Counted from the first letter of the stretch, positions 28,254 through 35,780 are shown. The stretch: DNA of 64,000 nucleotides from Chitinophagales bacterium (GCA_017303415.1 JAFLBJ010000002.1:188001-252000), one strand, 5' to 3'. Notes: generated by a model from the letters alone, not told the origin. Numbers and translations are program-made.

Positions 28254-28533
28254 TGAATTTGAGGCCCTTTTCAAATCATTGGATAACGTAGTGAACCAAC
28301 CGAGGCCGAGAGGAATACAGGCGGTTGCAATTCATGGGCTGTTAAACTCATTGTGGAAGAAGTTTTATCTGCGAGCCGCTGAGAAGAGGAATAAGTACAG
28401 CGTACAGATCAGCGACGAACAGGCTTGCGCCTTTTACCTGTATTTCACAAGAGTTGACCCGGACACATTGGATATGTTCACCGCCAATGTGATCAACCAG
28501 CTTACCATGAAAATCCACCAACAATTTTCGTAA
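28231..28533 (+). CDS. Early phage protein of unknown function
   Basis: 100 residues from ATG 28231, which is preceded by GAAAGG. A TTG 12 bp upstream is also open but less likely. The start lies within the end of the preceding gene. Helical and basic (LLNSLWKKFYLRAAEKRNKYSVQI). No recognised domain. Confidence 0.6.
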   Translation: MKLKLTRSEFEALFKSLDNVVNQPRPRGIQAVAIHGLLNSLWKKFYLRAAEKRNKYSVQISDEQACAFYLYFTRVDPDTLDMFTANVINQLTMKIHQQFS

Positions 28534-28549
28534 CCAATCAATCATCGTT

Positions 28550-29071
28550 ATGTCAACCAGACAAAAAAAGAAAGTGATCACTGAGGTGAATCGCGAAACA
28601 ATGGAGGAGGCGTTTGCCGCCTATAACAAGACGCACAGCCGCTTGGAAATCCTCCAGGGAAAAATGAACTCCGAGATTACCAAGATCAAGGAAAAGTTTG
28701 ATGCGGAGATCAGCACTCTCCAGGAGGAAAAGGACGAACACTTTGAACTCATTCAGGCGTATGCCGAGAGCCACCCGGAGCTATTTGAGAAGAAGAAGTC
28801 CGTCGAACTCACTCACGGAACCTTCGGGTTCAGGACTGGTACGCCAAAGCTCAAAACCAGAAAGGGTTTTACCTGGGAGGCCGTCAAAACGCTTGTAAAA
28901 AGAGTGCTTCCATCCTACATCAGGACGGAGGAAGAAATCGCAAAGGACATGCTTCTTGCTGACCGTGAGAAGGATTCCGTTAAAAACAATTTACAGGATG
29001 TTGGCCTTGAGATTATTCAAGACGAAACATTCTACGTGCAGCCAAGCCTGGAGCAGGTTGCTGTAGTATAA
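28550..29071 (+). CDS. gam: Gam-like host-nuclease inhibitor
   Basis: 173 residues. The N-terminal half is a long coiled coil (LEILQGKMNSEITKIKEKFDAEISTLQEEKDEHFELIQAYAESHPELF). A conserved block follows: VELTHGTFGFRTGTPKL, then WEAVKTLVKRVLPSYIRTEEEIAKD. Layout and motifs (EI.EIKE.F...I..LQE; G...fR..p; yiRtkeEi.Ke) match Mu Gam, which binds DNA double-strand ends and blocks exonucleases such as RecBCD, as do the Ku proteins. Last protein gene before the RNA tract. Two GC-rich hairpins follow it within 75 bp. Confidence 0.85.
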   Translation: MSTRQKKKVITEVNRETMEEAFAAYNKTHSRLEILQGKMNSEITKIKEKFDAEISTLQEEKDEHFELIQAYAESHPELFEKKKSVELTHGTFGFRTGTPKLKTRKGFTWEAVKTLVKRVLPSYIRTEEEIAKDMLLADREKDSVKNNLQDVGLEIIQDETFYVQPSLEQVAVV

Positions 29072-29075
29072 AGAG

Positions 29076-29144
29076 CTTCCCCAAACGTGGCTGTGAGGGG
29101 AAAGTGAAGAATAATATATAACGGGGCTTGTGTCTACTCGCCCC
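29076..29144 (+). terminator. Two successive hairpins after gam
   Basis: CTTCCCC (29076-29082) pairs with GGGGAAAG (29097-29104). GGGGC (29123-29127) pairs with GCCCC (29140-29144), followed by TTCTACTT. The U-tracts are weak, so they may reduce rather than stop read-through into the RNA region. Confidence 0.45.
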
Positions 29145-29170
29145 TTCTACTTAAACAAGTTCTTTAAAAT

Positions 29171-29331
29171 ATTGCTGATTGGGCGCGACGCCGATGCTAC
29201 CAGCTAGCATGGTATGCGGAGTGAGTTTGACTGCACGTAGGTTTGATTCCTACCCACCCTTTCAGCAATCTTTGTTTTCATCGGATAAGGTTTAATTGGT
29301 GAACCGGCTCATTTCGATGGGCTGGTTTTTA
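29171..29331 (+). ncRNA. Candidate structured RNA A: multi-helix RNA with a T-loop hairpin and a terminator
   Basis: An 8-bp stem, ATTGCTGA (29171-29178) with TCAGCAAT (29262-29269), is extended across a symmetric TT/TT loop by GGG (29181-29183) with CCC (29257-29259). It encloses ATGCTA/TAGCAT (29194-29210), a bulged TGC..AGT/ACTGCA arm with a 7-nt loop (about 29215-29235), and GTAGG/CCTAC (29237-29253) whose loop TTTGATT fits the tRNA T-loop motif. A GGCG/CGCC hairpin (29182-29192) competes with the GGG/CCC pairing. A 9-bp stem with two G-U pairs followed by T5 (29302-29330) looks like a Rho-independent terminator. The arms do not form a canonical tRNA acceptor stem. No coding frame. Confidence 0.6.
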
Positions 29332-29334
29332 AAG

Positions 29335-29808
29335 AAATTCCATGTTGCGGCACAGTAACCGTAAAGCTAACGGTGAAGGAAAAAGTGTTGTCGCCGGAGG
29401 TGTTCACAGAGGAACACGGCAGACCCGAAGTAAGAATGGACATCATCTGCTGACAGCCGGGAAAGACCGGCAACTTTTAAAAACGTTCTTTCAAATATGT
29501 ATCGCTTCGGCGTAACGTGGTAAGCCACTTGCTACCGTAACAAAGCCGTGTAAACGTTTACGGATGCAAGACCCAAAATCAAGGCTACGAAACAGGGTGG
29601 GTAATAAGAGTTGATTTTTTCGGACATGGATGCAGGGAGGGCGTAGCCCGATGAAGTGCATTGGTTGGTAGTAATCTGAAAACTACATAGTAAAACTCTG
29701 AAACCGGCACACAGTTCGGCACAGGATGAAGCGCAACAAAGAGGCCCATGAGATTGCATCAGACTGGATAAGTCCTCGTTGAAACTGCTATGCCTGTGTT
29801 TTTTTTCA
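29335..29808 (+). ncRNA. Candidate structured RNA B: large ornate RNA ending in a terminator
   Basis: About 470 nt without a convincing reading frame but dense with short GC stems: ACCGT/ACGGT (about 29358-29374), GTGTTC/GAACAC (29400-29417), GCCGG/CCGGC with loop gaaaga (29456-29472), CGC-UUCG-GCG (about 29503), GTGG/CCAC (about 29517), GGGC/GCCC (about 29638) and GTAGT/ACTAC (about 29668). The 3' domain has nested stems: CAAC-GAGG (about 29734-29744) with CCTC-GTTG (29774-29781), closed by CACAGG (29720-29725) with CCTGTG (29793-29798), followed by eight T. Many junctions are purine-rich. Size, phage location and ornate folding recall the GOLLD/ROOL class of large phage RNAs, but I cannot assign it to a family. 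Confidence 0.6.
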
Positions 29809-29827
29809 AACAGTAAAAAATTCACAA

Positions 29828-30112
29828 ATGAAAACAGGAATCGAACTTATTGCCATCGAACGGCAAGAACAAATTGAAAAACACGGCTTTACTATATCAC
29901 ACGATAAAGAACACCGTGATGGAGAACTAGCTATTAACGCAGCAACGCTCACAGCAATGGACACCGGTTATTCAGTAACGGATAAATATTTTATTGAATA
30001 TCCTGATGACTGGGGGCTTTGCGACAAACTGAAAAACGACCGAATACACCAATTAAAAGTAGCCGGGGCATTGATAGCCGCAGAAATTGACCGTTTGCAA
30101 GCCGTTGAATAA
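29828..30112 (+). CDS. Conserved phage protein of the ERQ.Q.E.hG type
   Basis: 94 residues. The pattern IELIAIERQEQIEKHGFTISHDKEH, then GELAINAATLTA, then W(G)LC, and HQLKVAGALIAAEIDRLQ at the end is shared by many small phage proteins of unknown role. These have a mostly helical fold and a terminal helix in which A.LI.AEIDRL is typical. First protein gene after the structured RNA tract and 20 bp after its T-tract. Confidence 0.7.
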   Translation: MKTGIELIAIERQEQIEKHGFTISHDKEHRDGELAINAATLTAMDTGYSVTDKYFIEYPDDWGLCDKLKNDRIHQLKVAGALIAAEIDRLQAVE

Positions 30113-30172
30113 ATTCAAATCTACTCACCTAATTGTAAAAAACACTTCTCAAAATTTATTAAACCAACCGCA

Positions 30173-30571
30173 ATGAGAATAGTCTACATCGCCCATCCCG
30201 TTGGCGGGAATGTTGAGGCAAATCTGGCCGCAGTAAGGGCCATCATTAACCGAATTAATACTGATCCAAAATTTGAGGACGTTGTTCCATTTGTGCCCTG
30301 GTACTCGGATGTCGTAAGCTGCGACGATAGCGTCCCTGAGCTTCGTGAGCGCGGATTACGCAATGATGAAGCAATTATTAAGAAGTCCCGGCATTGCCGC
30401 TATATAAGCGAAATGTGGCTGTTTGGTCCACGAATAAGTGAAGGCATGAAAAGAGAAATTCATGCTGCTCTTGAGGCGCAAATACCTGTTAGCGGAATGA
30501 CCGAGCAATTGAGAAAAGAGCTTGCGCTTATATCCGAGGAATACTTCCAAAAAATTGCCATACGTGGCTGA
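30173..30571 (+). CDS. Nucleoside 2-deoxyribosyltransferase-like protein (DUF4406/DUF7768 type)
   Basis: 132 residues. It begins RIVYIAHPVGGNVEANLAAVRAII, where YIAHPvgG.v..Nl is the hallmark of this phage family. FVPWYSDVVSCDD is central, and MWLFGPRISEGMKREIHAALEAQIPV carries the SeGM..Ei..A motif. It is related to nucleoside deoxyribosyltransferases and TIR-like Rossmann folds that handle nucleotides; phage members may remodel nucleotides or act in defence and counter-defence. The substrate is unknown. Confidence 0.7.
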   Translation: MRIVYIAHPVGGNVEANLAAVRAIINRINTDPKFEDVVPFVPWYSDVVSCDDSVPELRERGLRNDEAIIKKSRHCRYISEMWLFGPRISEGMKREIHAALEAQIPVSGMTEQLRKELALISEEYFQKIAIRG

Positions 30572-30669
30572 AAAACCCCCAAAAGAAACGGTAAAAAAGG
30601 GCTAAATAATTGATTATTAGCAAGGTGTAAATTTTTTGACCATCAAATTTTGTGACTTTTTTTAATAGT

Positions 30670-31389
30670 ATGGAACAAGTTAATCCGGGGGAAATCCCTC
30701 ATAAAAAGCGAAAAATCAAGGTTTTACGGCCATCGCAGATCATAAAAAAGGAACGGGTTATTTACGATTTCGAAGGGAAGTGGCTGGAAAGCTTTGGCAA
30801 GCCAGAGAGGCACGCAAAGTGGTTCATCACAGGGCCTTCATTTTCCGGGAAAAGCTCTTTCACATTTGAACTCTGCAACTACCTGACCCAATTCGGAGCG
30901 GTTGATTACAATAACCATGAGGAGGCCGGTGGGGATAGCGAAACAGTAGGCAAGAAAATCATCCAGGCAGGGATGCAAGACAAGGATGGAATGGTTCGCC
31001 TTTACAAAGCTCCGCTGGTTAGCGACGTGGAGGAGACCTTCCTGGAGCGGTTAATGAAGAAGAAGAGCGCGGCCTTTGGTGTTCTCGATTCTATGCAGCA
31101 CGCAGAGATTAATAAACACAGCTTTATCCATTACACAGACAAGCTCTGCAATCCGCGAAAAGGGAAGTCATTAATCTTCATTTCGCATTGGGTTAAAAAC
31201 GACTTAACAAAGTTTGTGAAGCATGACTGCGACATAAAGATTGAGGTTATGGGGTTTGTTGCTTACGTGGAGTCGAGATATGGCGGCGGTAACCCATTTG
31301 TGATTTGGGAAGAAGGCGCGAGAAAGTATTGGCGTAAAAAATACACCCACGTAATTCAGGGCAAATATTGGCCCGGTAAGAAAAAGTAA
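30670..31389 (+). CDS. P-loop NTPase of unknown role
   Basis: 239 residues from ATG 30670 (GTG 30652 is also in frame). Walker A is GPSFSGKSS (about 57-65), and AFGVLDSMQH may be Walker B. KSLIFISHWVKNDLTKF resembles a sensor strand. The architecture recalls the RecA/Sak4-like or phage DNA-packaging-associated NTPases, but no family is certain. It stands alone, with no recombinase or SSB beside it, in the accessory region between gam and the methylase. Confidence 0.65.
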   Translation: MEQVNPGEIPHKKRKIKVLRPSQIIKKERVIYDFEGKWLESFGKPERHAKWFITGPSFSGKSSFTFELCNYLTQFGAVDYNNHEEAGGDSETVGKKIIQAGMQDKDGMVRLYKAPLVSDVEETFLERLMKKKSAAFGVLDSMQHAEINKHSFIHYTDKLCNPRKGKSLIFISHWVKNDLTKFVKHDCDIKIEVMGFVAYVESRYGGGNPFVIWEEGARKYWRKKYTHVIQGKYWPGKKK

Positions 31390-31401
31390 ACACTAATGAT
31401 T

Positions 31402-31584
31402 ATGGAAGATTTAATGAAAGCGAAAAGGGAGTTGAAGAAAAAGATTCAAGAGGCCAAGGAAGCTATGCCTCAATATGAAAAAGGAGGTGAAACTGCTACT
31501 TGGTTTAAGGGGAGAATCTCTGGCTTCAATGACGCAATTAAGATAATTGATGCCATAATTTCTCAAATGCAAAAAAGTAATTAA
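31402..31584 (+). CDS. Short helical phage protein
   Basis: 60 residues from ATG 31402 (ATG 31396 adds two). It begins with a charged helix (LMKAKRELKKKIQEAKEAM) and ends with an amphipathic helix (FNDAIKIIDAIISQMQKS). No recognised family. It lies between the NTPase and the methylase, 7 bp before the latter. Confidence 0.5.
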   Translation: MEDLMKAKRELKKKIQEAKEAMPQYEKGGETATWFKGRISGFNDAIKIIDAIISQMQKSN

Positions 31585-31591
31585 GCAATCC

Positions 31592-32482
31592 ATGATACCA
31601 ACAGCTAAAAATTACTTCTGTGGAGCCGGTTTGATGGCAATTGGATTGCAGCAAGCCGGTATTGAAATCATTCAATCTGTGGACCTTGATAAGAGAGCCA
31701 TTATGACCATGCGAATGAATCCACACTATTTCTCCCATAGAACCATTTGGGGCGATATCAAGGAAATGACAGTACTCGATCAGCCCAAATCAGATATTCA
31801 CGTATATACATATCCCTGCAAGAAGTATAGCCTTATTGGAGAAATACACGGGGTAAGAACAGGGGATGAATTATACATGCACGCTTTCCGTCACTTCGCA
31901 CTTGAGCAGCCGGAAATGTTTGTCGTTGAAAATGTGCCAGGCATGAAACATTTCAAGGTAGTTATGGAGGCGATGACAAAATTTCCAAGCTACTATATAA
32001 CTGTGTTTTGTCCAATTGATGCGGCCTTATGGCTTCCACAACGTCGGGAAAGGCTATTCATTATTGGGACTAAAAAGCCATTCAATATATGCGCCCCTTC
32101 TCCGGCAGCAAAAAAGCCATCTATAAAGGAAATACTTGAGAAAGACCCGGTGGTACATGTGAATGATTCTGTTTGGGCCAGGGTTAACGGAGCATACAGG
32201 GATAAGCCTATCGTGGTAGACCCCGAAGATAATGATAGCATTGCTCCTACCTGTGTTGCGCACTATTCGAAAGATATGGGGACTCGTCTTGTTAAGGACC
32301 CTAATTACAAAGGAGGCTTAAGGCCGTTCACAATAAGGGAGTATGCTAGATTAATGGGTGTGCCAGATGATTTTGTTTTACCGAAAAGGAATTTCAGTTA
32401 TGAGCTTTTGGGCAACGGAGTTGCTGTCCCCGCCGGAAGGTGGATTGGTGAACAAGCGATCAAATATTTTAATAAAAGCTAA
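31592..32482 (+). CDS. C5-cytosine DNA methyltransferase
   Basis: 296 residues. Motif I is YFCGAGLMAIGLQQAG (about 8-23). Motif IV is YTYPCKKYS with catalytic C76, where most enzymes have PPCQ. Motif VI is ENVPGMKHF. Motif VIII is LPQRRERLFIIG. Motif IX is RPFTIREYARLMGVPDDF, and motif X is LLGNGVAVPAGRWIGEQ. It transfers methyl groups from AdoMet to cytosine C5. The region between VIII and IX (target recognition) is short. There is no endonuclease next to it, so an orphan methylase that protects phage DNA is likely. Confidence 0.9.
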   Translation: MIPTAKNYFCGAGLMAIGLQQAGIEIIQSVDLDKRAIMTMRMNPHYFSHRTIWGDIKEMTVLDQPKSDIHVYTYPCKKYSLIGEIHGVRTGDELYMHAFRHFALEQPEMFVVENVPGMKHFKVVMEAMTKFPSYYITVFCPIDAALWLPQRRERLFIIGTKKPFNICAPSPAAKKPSIKEILEKDPVVHVNDSVWARVNGAYRDKPIVVDPEDNDSIAPTCVAHYSKDMGTRLVKDPNYKGGLRPFTIREYARLMGVPDDFVLPKRNFSYELLGNGVAVPAGRWIGEQAIKYFNKS

Positions 32483-32492
32483 AACCATAAAC

Positions 32493-32948
32493 ATGACAAC
32501 AAGTTACCGTGAAGGAAAATGGAACTACACAGAAGATATTCAGTATCGTGTTCTCAAGGTTATAATTAAGCCTGTCGAATCCAATAAAATGCATTGGCAA
32601 AATGCTTTTGCCGGGAAGTTCAGACAAATTGTTGAAATAAAACACAAGGACTATCCCCCGTTTTACATCGATAACGAGGATGGAAGTGGTCTTCGAAAAA
32701 TAGCAAAAGGAGGCGGTCCGGATAGCTATCATGCGGATGTTTCCGATTTTGATTTTGTTGAGTTCGTTCCTCAAATGCTATGGTTTGCATGGGACCCAAT
32801 GAAGCATAAAATACTCGGAATAATAGTTGATAAGTACCAAAAGGAAGTTTGCCCGGAAGAATATGAAAAATTGAAACAACTCCAAGAATCACTAATAAAA
32901 TTCAAAAGTAACCCCACTGATTATTTCAACAAACATTATAAAAAATAG
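32493..32948 (+). CDS. Phage protein of unknown function
   Basis: 151 residues from ATG 32493, 10 bp after the methylase stop. Upstream in-frame starts lie within the methylase and were rejected. The sequence is mixed alpha/beta with a lysine-rich C-terminal helix (EYEKLKQLQESLIKF, ending HYKK). No motif recognised. Confidence 0.6.
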   Translation: MTTSYREGKWNYTEDIQYRVLKVIIKPVESNKMHWQNAFAGKFRQIVEIKHKDYPPFYIDNEDGSGLRKIAKGGGPDSYHADVSDFDFVEFVPQMLWFAWDPMKHKILGIIVDKYQKEVCPEEYEKLKQLQESLIKFKSNPTDYFNKHYKK

Positions 32949-32954
32949 GAAAGT

Positions 32955-33251
32955 ATGAAACAGAAAAACAACCATGCTCGTAGCAAAAGAAAAAGGAAAA
33001 ATCTTCGCCTTAAGAACAAGATGAGATCAGTACATGAAAAGAGGATTCAGAAATTAACCAAAGCGGTAGAAGCAAAAAAGAAGCCTTTTAAAACATTCAT
33101 CAACAAGGAAGGGGAATTGATTACAGCTAAAAAGATTGCCCGTCTAATGGATGGCAGGGGAACTGGCGACGCTTATGACCATAGTCACCGTCTCCGCTAT
33201 AATCAACGTCAAAAGAGAAAACGTAGAAGGCAAGGAGCCTACTGCAAGTAA
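32955..33251 (+). CDS. Very basic small phage protein
   Basis: 98 residues, rich in Lys and Arg throughout (HARSKRKRKNLRLKNK at the N-terminus, RYNQRQKRKRRRQ at the C-terminus). It probably binds nucleic acid. GELITAKKIARLMDGRGTGDA in the middle is the only less-charged segment. 6 bp after the previous gene. No family recognised. Confidence 0.6.
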   Translation: MKQKNNHARSKRKRKNLRLKNKMRSVHEKRIQKLTKAVEAKKKPFKTFINKEGELITAKKIARLMDGRGTGDAYDHSHRLRYNQRQKRKRRRQGAYCK

Positions 33252-33272
33252 TAACTATTAATTGAATGTTAT

Positions 33273-33650
33273 ATGCCAGCCTATTCATTTAAGGAGAGAT
33301 TTATTCCACTCATAAAGAGCGGAGAAAAAAAACAAACAATTCGAAAAAAAAGGAAAGGTCAGGCGAAGCCTGGTAGCACCTTATACCTATACTATGGGAT
33401 GCGGACAAAGTGGTGTACAAAAATCAAAGAAACGGTTTGCAAGGATGTAAAGGAAATCAGAATTACCAAAAGGGGAGATGTTTATTTGAATGGCGAGCGG
33501 TTGTCTGAAGTACAAAAGGATATACTCGCATGGTGTGATGGATTCCGGGCAGAAGATTCAAAAATTAGTATTGGTTGCTTTGAGGTCATGCTTCGTTGGT
33601 GGAAGCAAACACATGAGCTTCCGTTTACTGGAGATATTATTTACTGGTAA
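33273..33650 (+). CDS. ASCH domain protein
   Basis: 125 residues. YSFKERFIPLIKSGEKKQTIRKKRKGQAKPGSTLYLYYGMRT is the classic ASCH (PUA-like fold) opening, with the G.K..TIR.kr motif. A later strand carries the usual KDVKEI, then WCDGF. ASCH proteins bind or modify RNA, and related members process modified nucleosides. In phages the role is unknown. The C-terminus overlaps the open frame upstream of the next gene but not its true start. Confidence 0.8.
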   Translation: MPAYSFKERFIPLIKSGEKKQTIRKKRKGQAKPGSTLYLYYGMRTKWCTKIKETVCKDVKEIRITKRGDVYLNGERLSEVQKDILAWCDGFRAEDSKISIGCFEVMLRWWKQTHELPFTGDIIYW

Positions 33651-33663
33651 AAAACTTAAAAAT

Positions 33664-34008
33664 ATGAAACTAAATCACGAACACTGTAACCTTCATCTCC
33701 AGTCTCTGGATATTCACACAAAAAGAATCTTGGTTTGCATTGCTATGGAAATGATGGCAGCTAAGAAAAAGCATCCAGACTGGCCAAAAGAAATCATTGA
33801 TGGAACTGCAATCATTACCGAAGAGGTGGGAGAAGTAGTCAAAGCGGCTCTCCAGCATAAGTATGAAGGAGGCAGATACTTCGACATCCACCGTGAAGCG
33901 ATTCAGGCAGGAGCAATGGTAGTACGATTCCTTTACAATTTGCCGGAAAAGCCTTTGCCCGGAGAAGTAAAAGACACAACCCCGCTGTATCAAAAAACAA
34001 TAGGATGA
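33664..34008 (+). CDS. MazG-like / all-alpha NTP pyrophosphatase-like protein
   Basis: 114 residues from ATG 33664. The longer frame back to 33490 only reads the ASCH gene out of frame. EEVGEVVKAAL (about 53-63) matches the metal-binding EExxE motif of MazG-type hydrolases, and EAIQAGAMVVRFLYNL follows as the second helix. MazG proteins hydrolyse NTPs, dNTPs or (p)ppGpp; several phages carry one to alter nucleotide pools. The stop overlaps the next start by 4 bp. Confidence 0.7.
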   Translation: MKLNHEHCNLHLQSLDIHTKRILVCIAMEMMAAKKKHPDWPKEIIDGTAIITEEVGEVVKAALQHKYEGGRYFDIHREAIQAGAMVVRFLYNLPEKPLPGEVKDTTPLYQKTIG

Positions 34009-34304
34009 GAAGCAAAGTATCAGTGGAGATAGAAATTTCAGATCACGCCTTCATCAGAACAAAGGAGCGATTGGGAATGGACAAGCGAGCCGCCCGGCGT
34101 ATTGCTCTTAAAGCATACGTGGCCGGTAAAAAGCATGGGGCCTGTAAAGGGCGGCTCAAGTCTTACTTGGACCAGGTTTATAGAGAGTATGAGAATTGCA
34201 ACAATATGCGGATTTGGGGGGAAGCAATCTGGCTATTTGCGGGTAACGTTCTGGTTACCGTGTATAATATTCCTCACGAACTAAAACCATTAATTAAAAA
34301 ATGA
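34005..34304 (+). CDS. Small basic phage protein, possible RelE-like fold
   Basis: 99 residues. EIEISDHAFIRTKERLGMDKRAARRIALKAY, then WLFAGNVLVTVYNIP near the C-terminus, recalls proteins of the DUF4258/RelE-like fold (an HA..R...R motif followed by a final beta-strand). No antitoxin gene can be seen. Overlaps both neighbours by 4 bp. Confidence 0.5.
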   Translation: MRSKVSVEIEISDHAFIRTKERLGMDKRAARRIALKAYVAGKKHGACKGRLKSYLDQVYREYENCNNMRIWGEAIWLFAGNVLVTVYNIPHELKPLIKK

Positions 34305-34729
34305 GACGCTTTCTAATCACCAACAACGAAAAGTTTACCGGGACCGCCGAAATAGTATTTGGCCCAACTGGAACGCTGGCCCGCGTTGACATTTCAAATT
34401 GCAATTTTTCGGATGTGCATTTATCTGGCTTCCTTAAAGCACTTCCCATTCACTTAAAATTACTCGAACAATCATTTAGCGCAAGCACAACGGTTGTTGA
34501 GGCCGATTTTGAGGTAACCTTTGAAATGTTTTGGCAATCGTATGGAAAGAAGATCAACCGGAAAAGAGCCGAACCAATATGGGACAAGCTTTCCAAGTCC
34601 AACAAGGTTAAAGCCTATTTTGGTATTTCACAGTATGATAAGTTTCTTCAATCGGTGAATTGGAGAAAGAAGGCAGACCCTGAAAAATACCTCCGCGATC
34701 AATATTGGGAAAACGAATACTCTGGATAA
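34301..34729 (+). CDS. Phage protein with a replication-protein-like C-terminus
   Basis: 142 residues. The N-terminal half is beta-rich and unknown. The C-terminal FEMFWQSYGKKINRKRAEPIWDKLSKSNKVKAYFGISQYDKFLQ, then DPEKYLRDQYWENEY, has the FW..Y.kK..k..A...W.KL pattern that ends many phage replication initiators of the O/DnaT-like kind. Only that C-terminal module is present here, with no winged-helix part. The stop overlaps the next ATG by one base. Confidence 0.55.
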   Translation: MRRFLITNNEKFTGTAEIVFGPTGTLARVDISNCNFSDVHLSGFLKALPIHLKLLEQSFSASTTVVEADFEVTFEMFWQSYGKKINRKRAEPIWDKLSKSNKVKAYFGISQYDKFLQSVNWRKKADPEKYLRDQYWENEYSG

Positions 34730-35181
34730 TGAAACCAGTGGACACCAAACAAATCAAGGCTTTCAATTCAATTCTGAGCAAGCTTGGATTGGCCAATGAA
34801 AAAAGGGATATCATAGAACAGATATCAGGTGGCCGGACAAGAAGCACTAAGGAACTTACGTGGTCAGAGTTACAGAGCTGGTTGAATTCTGCGGGACCGG
34901 CCACCCGTGGCCTCCAGGCGGCAGGGTTGCCAAAGCCTGACAACTCCAGACTGATGAGCAAGCTCTTTGCAATGGCTCACGAAATGCAGTGGATTACCTA
35001 CTCCCGTGTCGTGGATACCGGAGGAAAAATTCGCAATAAAAAGGACTATTCACACGTTCACGCATGGGTGGAAAAATACGGCTACTTAAAGAAGCCATTG
35101 AATGAATACAGCTATAATGAACTACCAAAGCTGGTAACACAGTTTGAACTTGGGCCATACAGGGATTATTTAAAACCATAA
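34729..35181 (+). CDS. GemA-like (Mu gp16) regulatory protein
   Basis: 150 residues from ATG 34729. The opening KQIKAFNSILSKLGLANEKRDIIEQISGGRTRSTKELTWSELQSWL (about 7-52) resembles the GemA/gp16 domain, in which a helical 'i..l...gl....r..l....G..St.eLt..E' block recurs. A second part (RLMSKLFAMAHEMQW) also fits. In Mu, GemA modulates host gene expression and DNA topology. The position, late in the early/middle operon, fits as well. Confidence 0.55.
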   Translation: MKPVDTKQIKAFNSILSKLGLANEKRDIIEQISGGRTRSTKELTWSELQSWLNSAGPATRGLQAAGLPKPDNSRLMSKLFAMAHEMQWITYSRVVDTGGKIRNKKDYSHVHAWVEKYGYLKKPLNEYSYNELPKLVTQFELGPYRDYLKP

Positions 35182-35206
35182 CTTGCAACACTCAAAACCA
35201 TCGTAT

Positions 35207-35764
35207 ATGAAAATCTTGTTAGTTATCTCCTTCCTTTTTTTATGTGCCTGTAATCAAGAAAAAACCAGTCATTATGATAGTGTGGAATCTGCTATACGTA
35301 AATACTTCAAAGCTAAGTCTGAAGGAATTATAATAGACAGCATAGACCTTTACCTAATTGATACTCTAACATCGAGAAAAATTGAGGAGATTAAGGCAAG
35401 AAACTATTTGGACGAAGGGGCCGAAGTCATGAAAATTATCCAGGAGAAGCTTCAATTGGAAAGAGAAATATTGTCTATTCACCAGCTTTTTGGCATGAGC
35501 AAATCACAGTATAAAAATGCAACTGACCAGTTATCTGAAGTTGAAGAATTAAAAAAGGAAGTTGAACGATTAACTGACTCTGCAAAGCGACATCTCAGAA
35601 TAGCTGAGTCAGTGGATTCGCATGACTTTAAAGGCTTTCTTGCCAATTATAATATTTTCATTTCCGACTCTCTTTCTGGTGTACAACAAAAAGTTGATAG
35701 TATTATTCTGATATTGTCACCTACCTATCGTGTAATTGAAAAAAATTCAATTATTAATTACTAA
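35207..35764 (+). CDS. Phage-encoded lipoprotein with a coiled coil
   Basis: 185 residues from ATG 35207. The N-terminus KILLVISFLFLCACNQE is a lipoprotein signal with a lipobox ending at C15 (CAC). The mature part is helical, with a likely coiled coil at about 100-145 (QYKNATDQLSEVEELKKEVERLTDSAKRHLRIAES). It would be anchored in a host membrane. Encoded next to the immunity functions, it could be a superinfection-exclusion protein, but no sequence signature proves it. More AT-rich than its neighbours. Confidence 0.65.
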   Translation: MKILLVISFLFLCACNQEKTSHYDSVESAIRKYFKAKSEGIIIDSIDLYLIDTLTSRKIEEIKARNYLDEGAEVMKIIQEKLQLEREILSIHQLFGMSKSQYKNATDQLSEVEELKKEVERLTDSAKRHLRIAESVDSHDFKGFLANYNIFISDSLSGVQQKVDSIILILSPTYRVIEKNSIINY

Positions 35765-35769
35765 TTATC

Positions 35770-35777
35770 TATATTTG
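35770..35777 (+). promoter_or_regulatory. -7 promoter box TATATTTG before the C4-like RNA
   Basis: An exact TAnnTTTG match. Transcription would start a few bases downstream, around 35784, at the beginning of the C4-like RNA. No good -33 element is seen. Confidence 0.55.
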
Positions 35778-35780
35778 AAC

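Noticed and set aside
29171..29269. Ordinary tRNA gene
   Set aside because: Only the T-arm fits. The 7 nt after the T-arm do not pair with any suitably placed 5' acceptor strand, and the other arms are misplaced.
29532..29825. 97-codon frame on the minus strand inside the RNA tract
   Set aside because: No ribosome site or homology pattern is seen. It runs against the operon and across the terminator-like end of the structured RNA.
32358..32492. Upstream extension of the gene at 32493
   Set aside because: The extension reads the methylase motif X region out of frame, and ATG 32493 follows the methylase stop with normal spacing.
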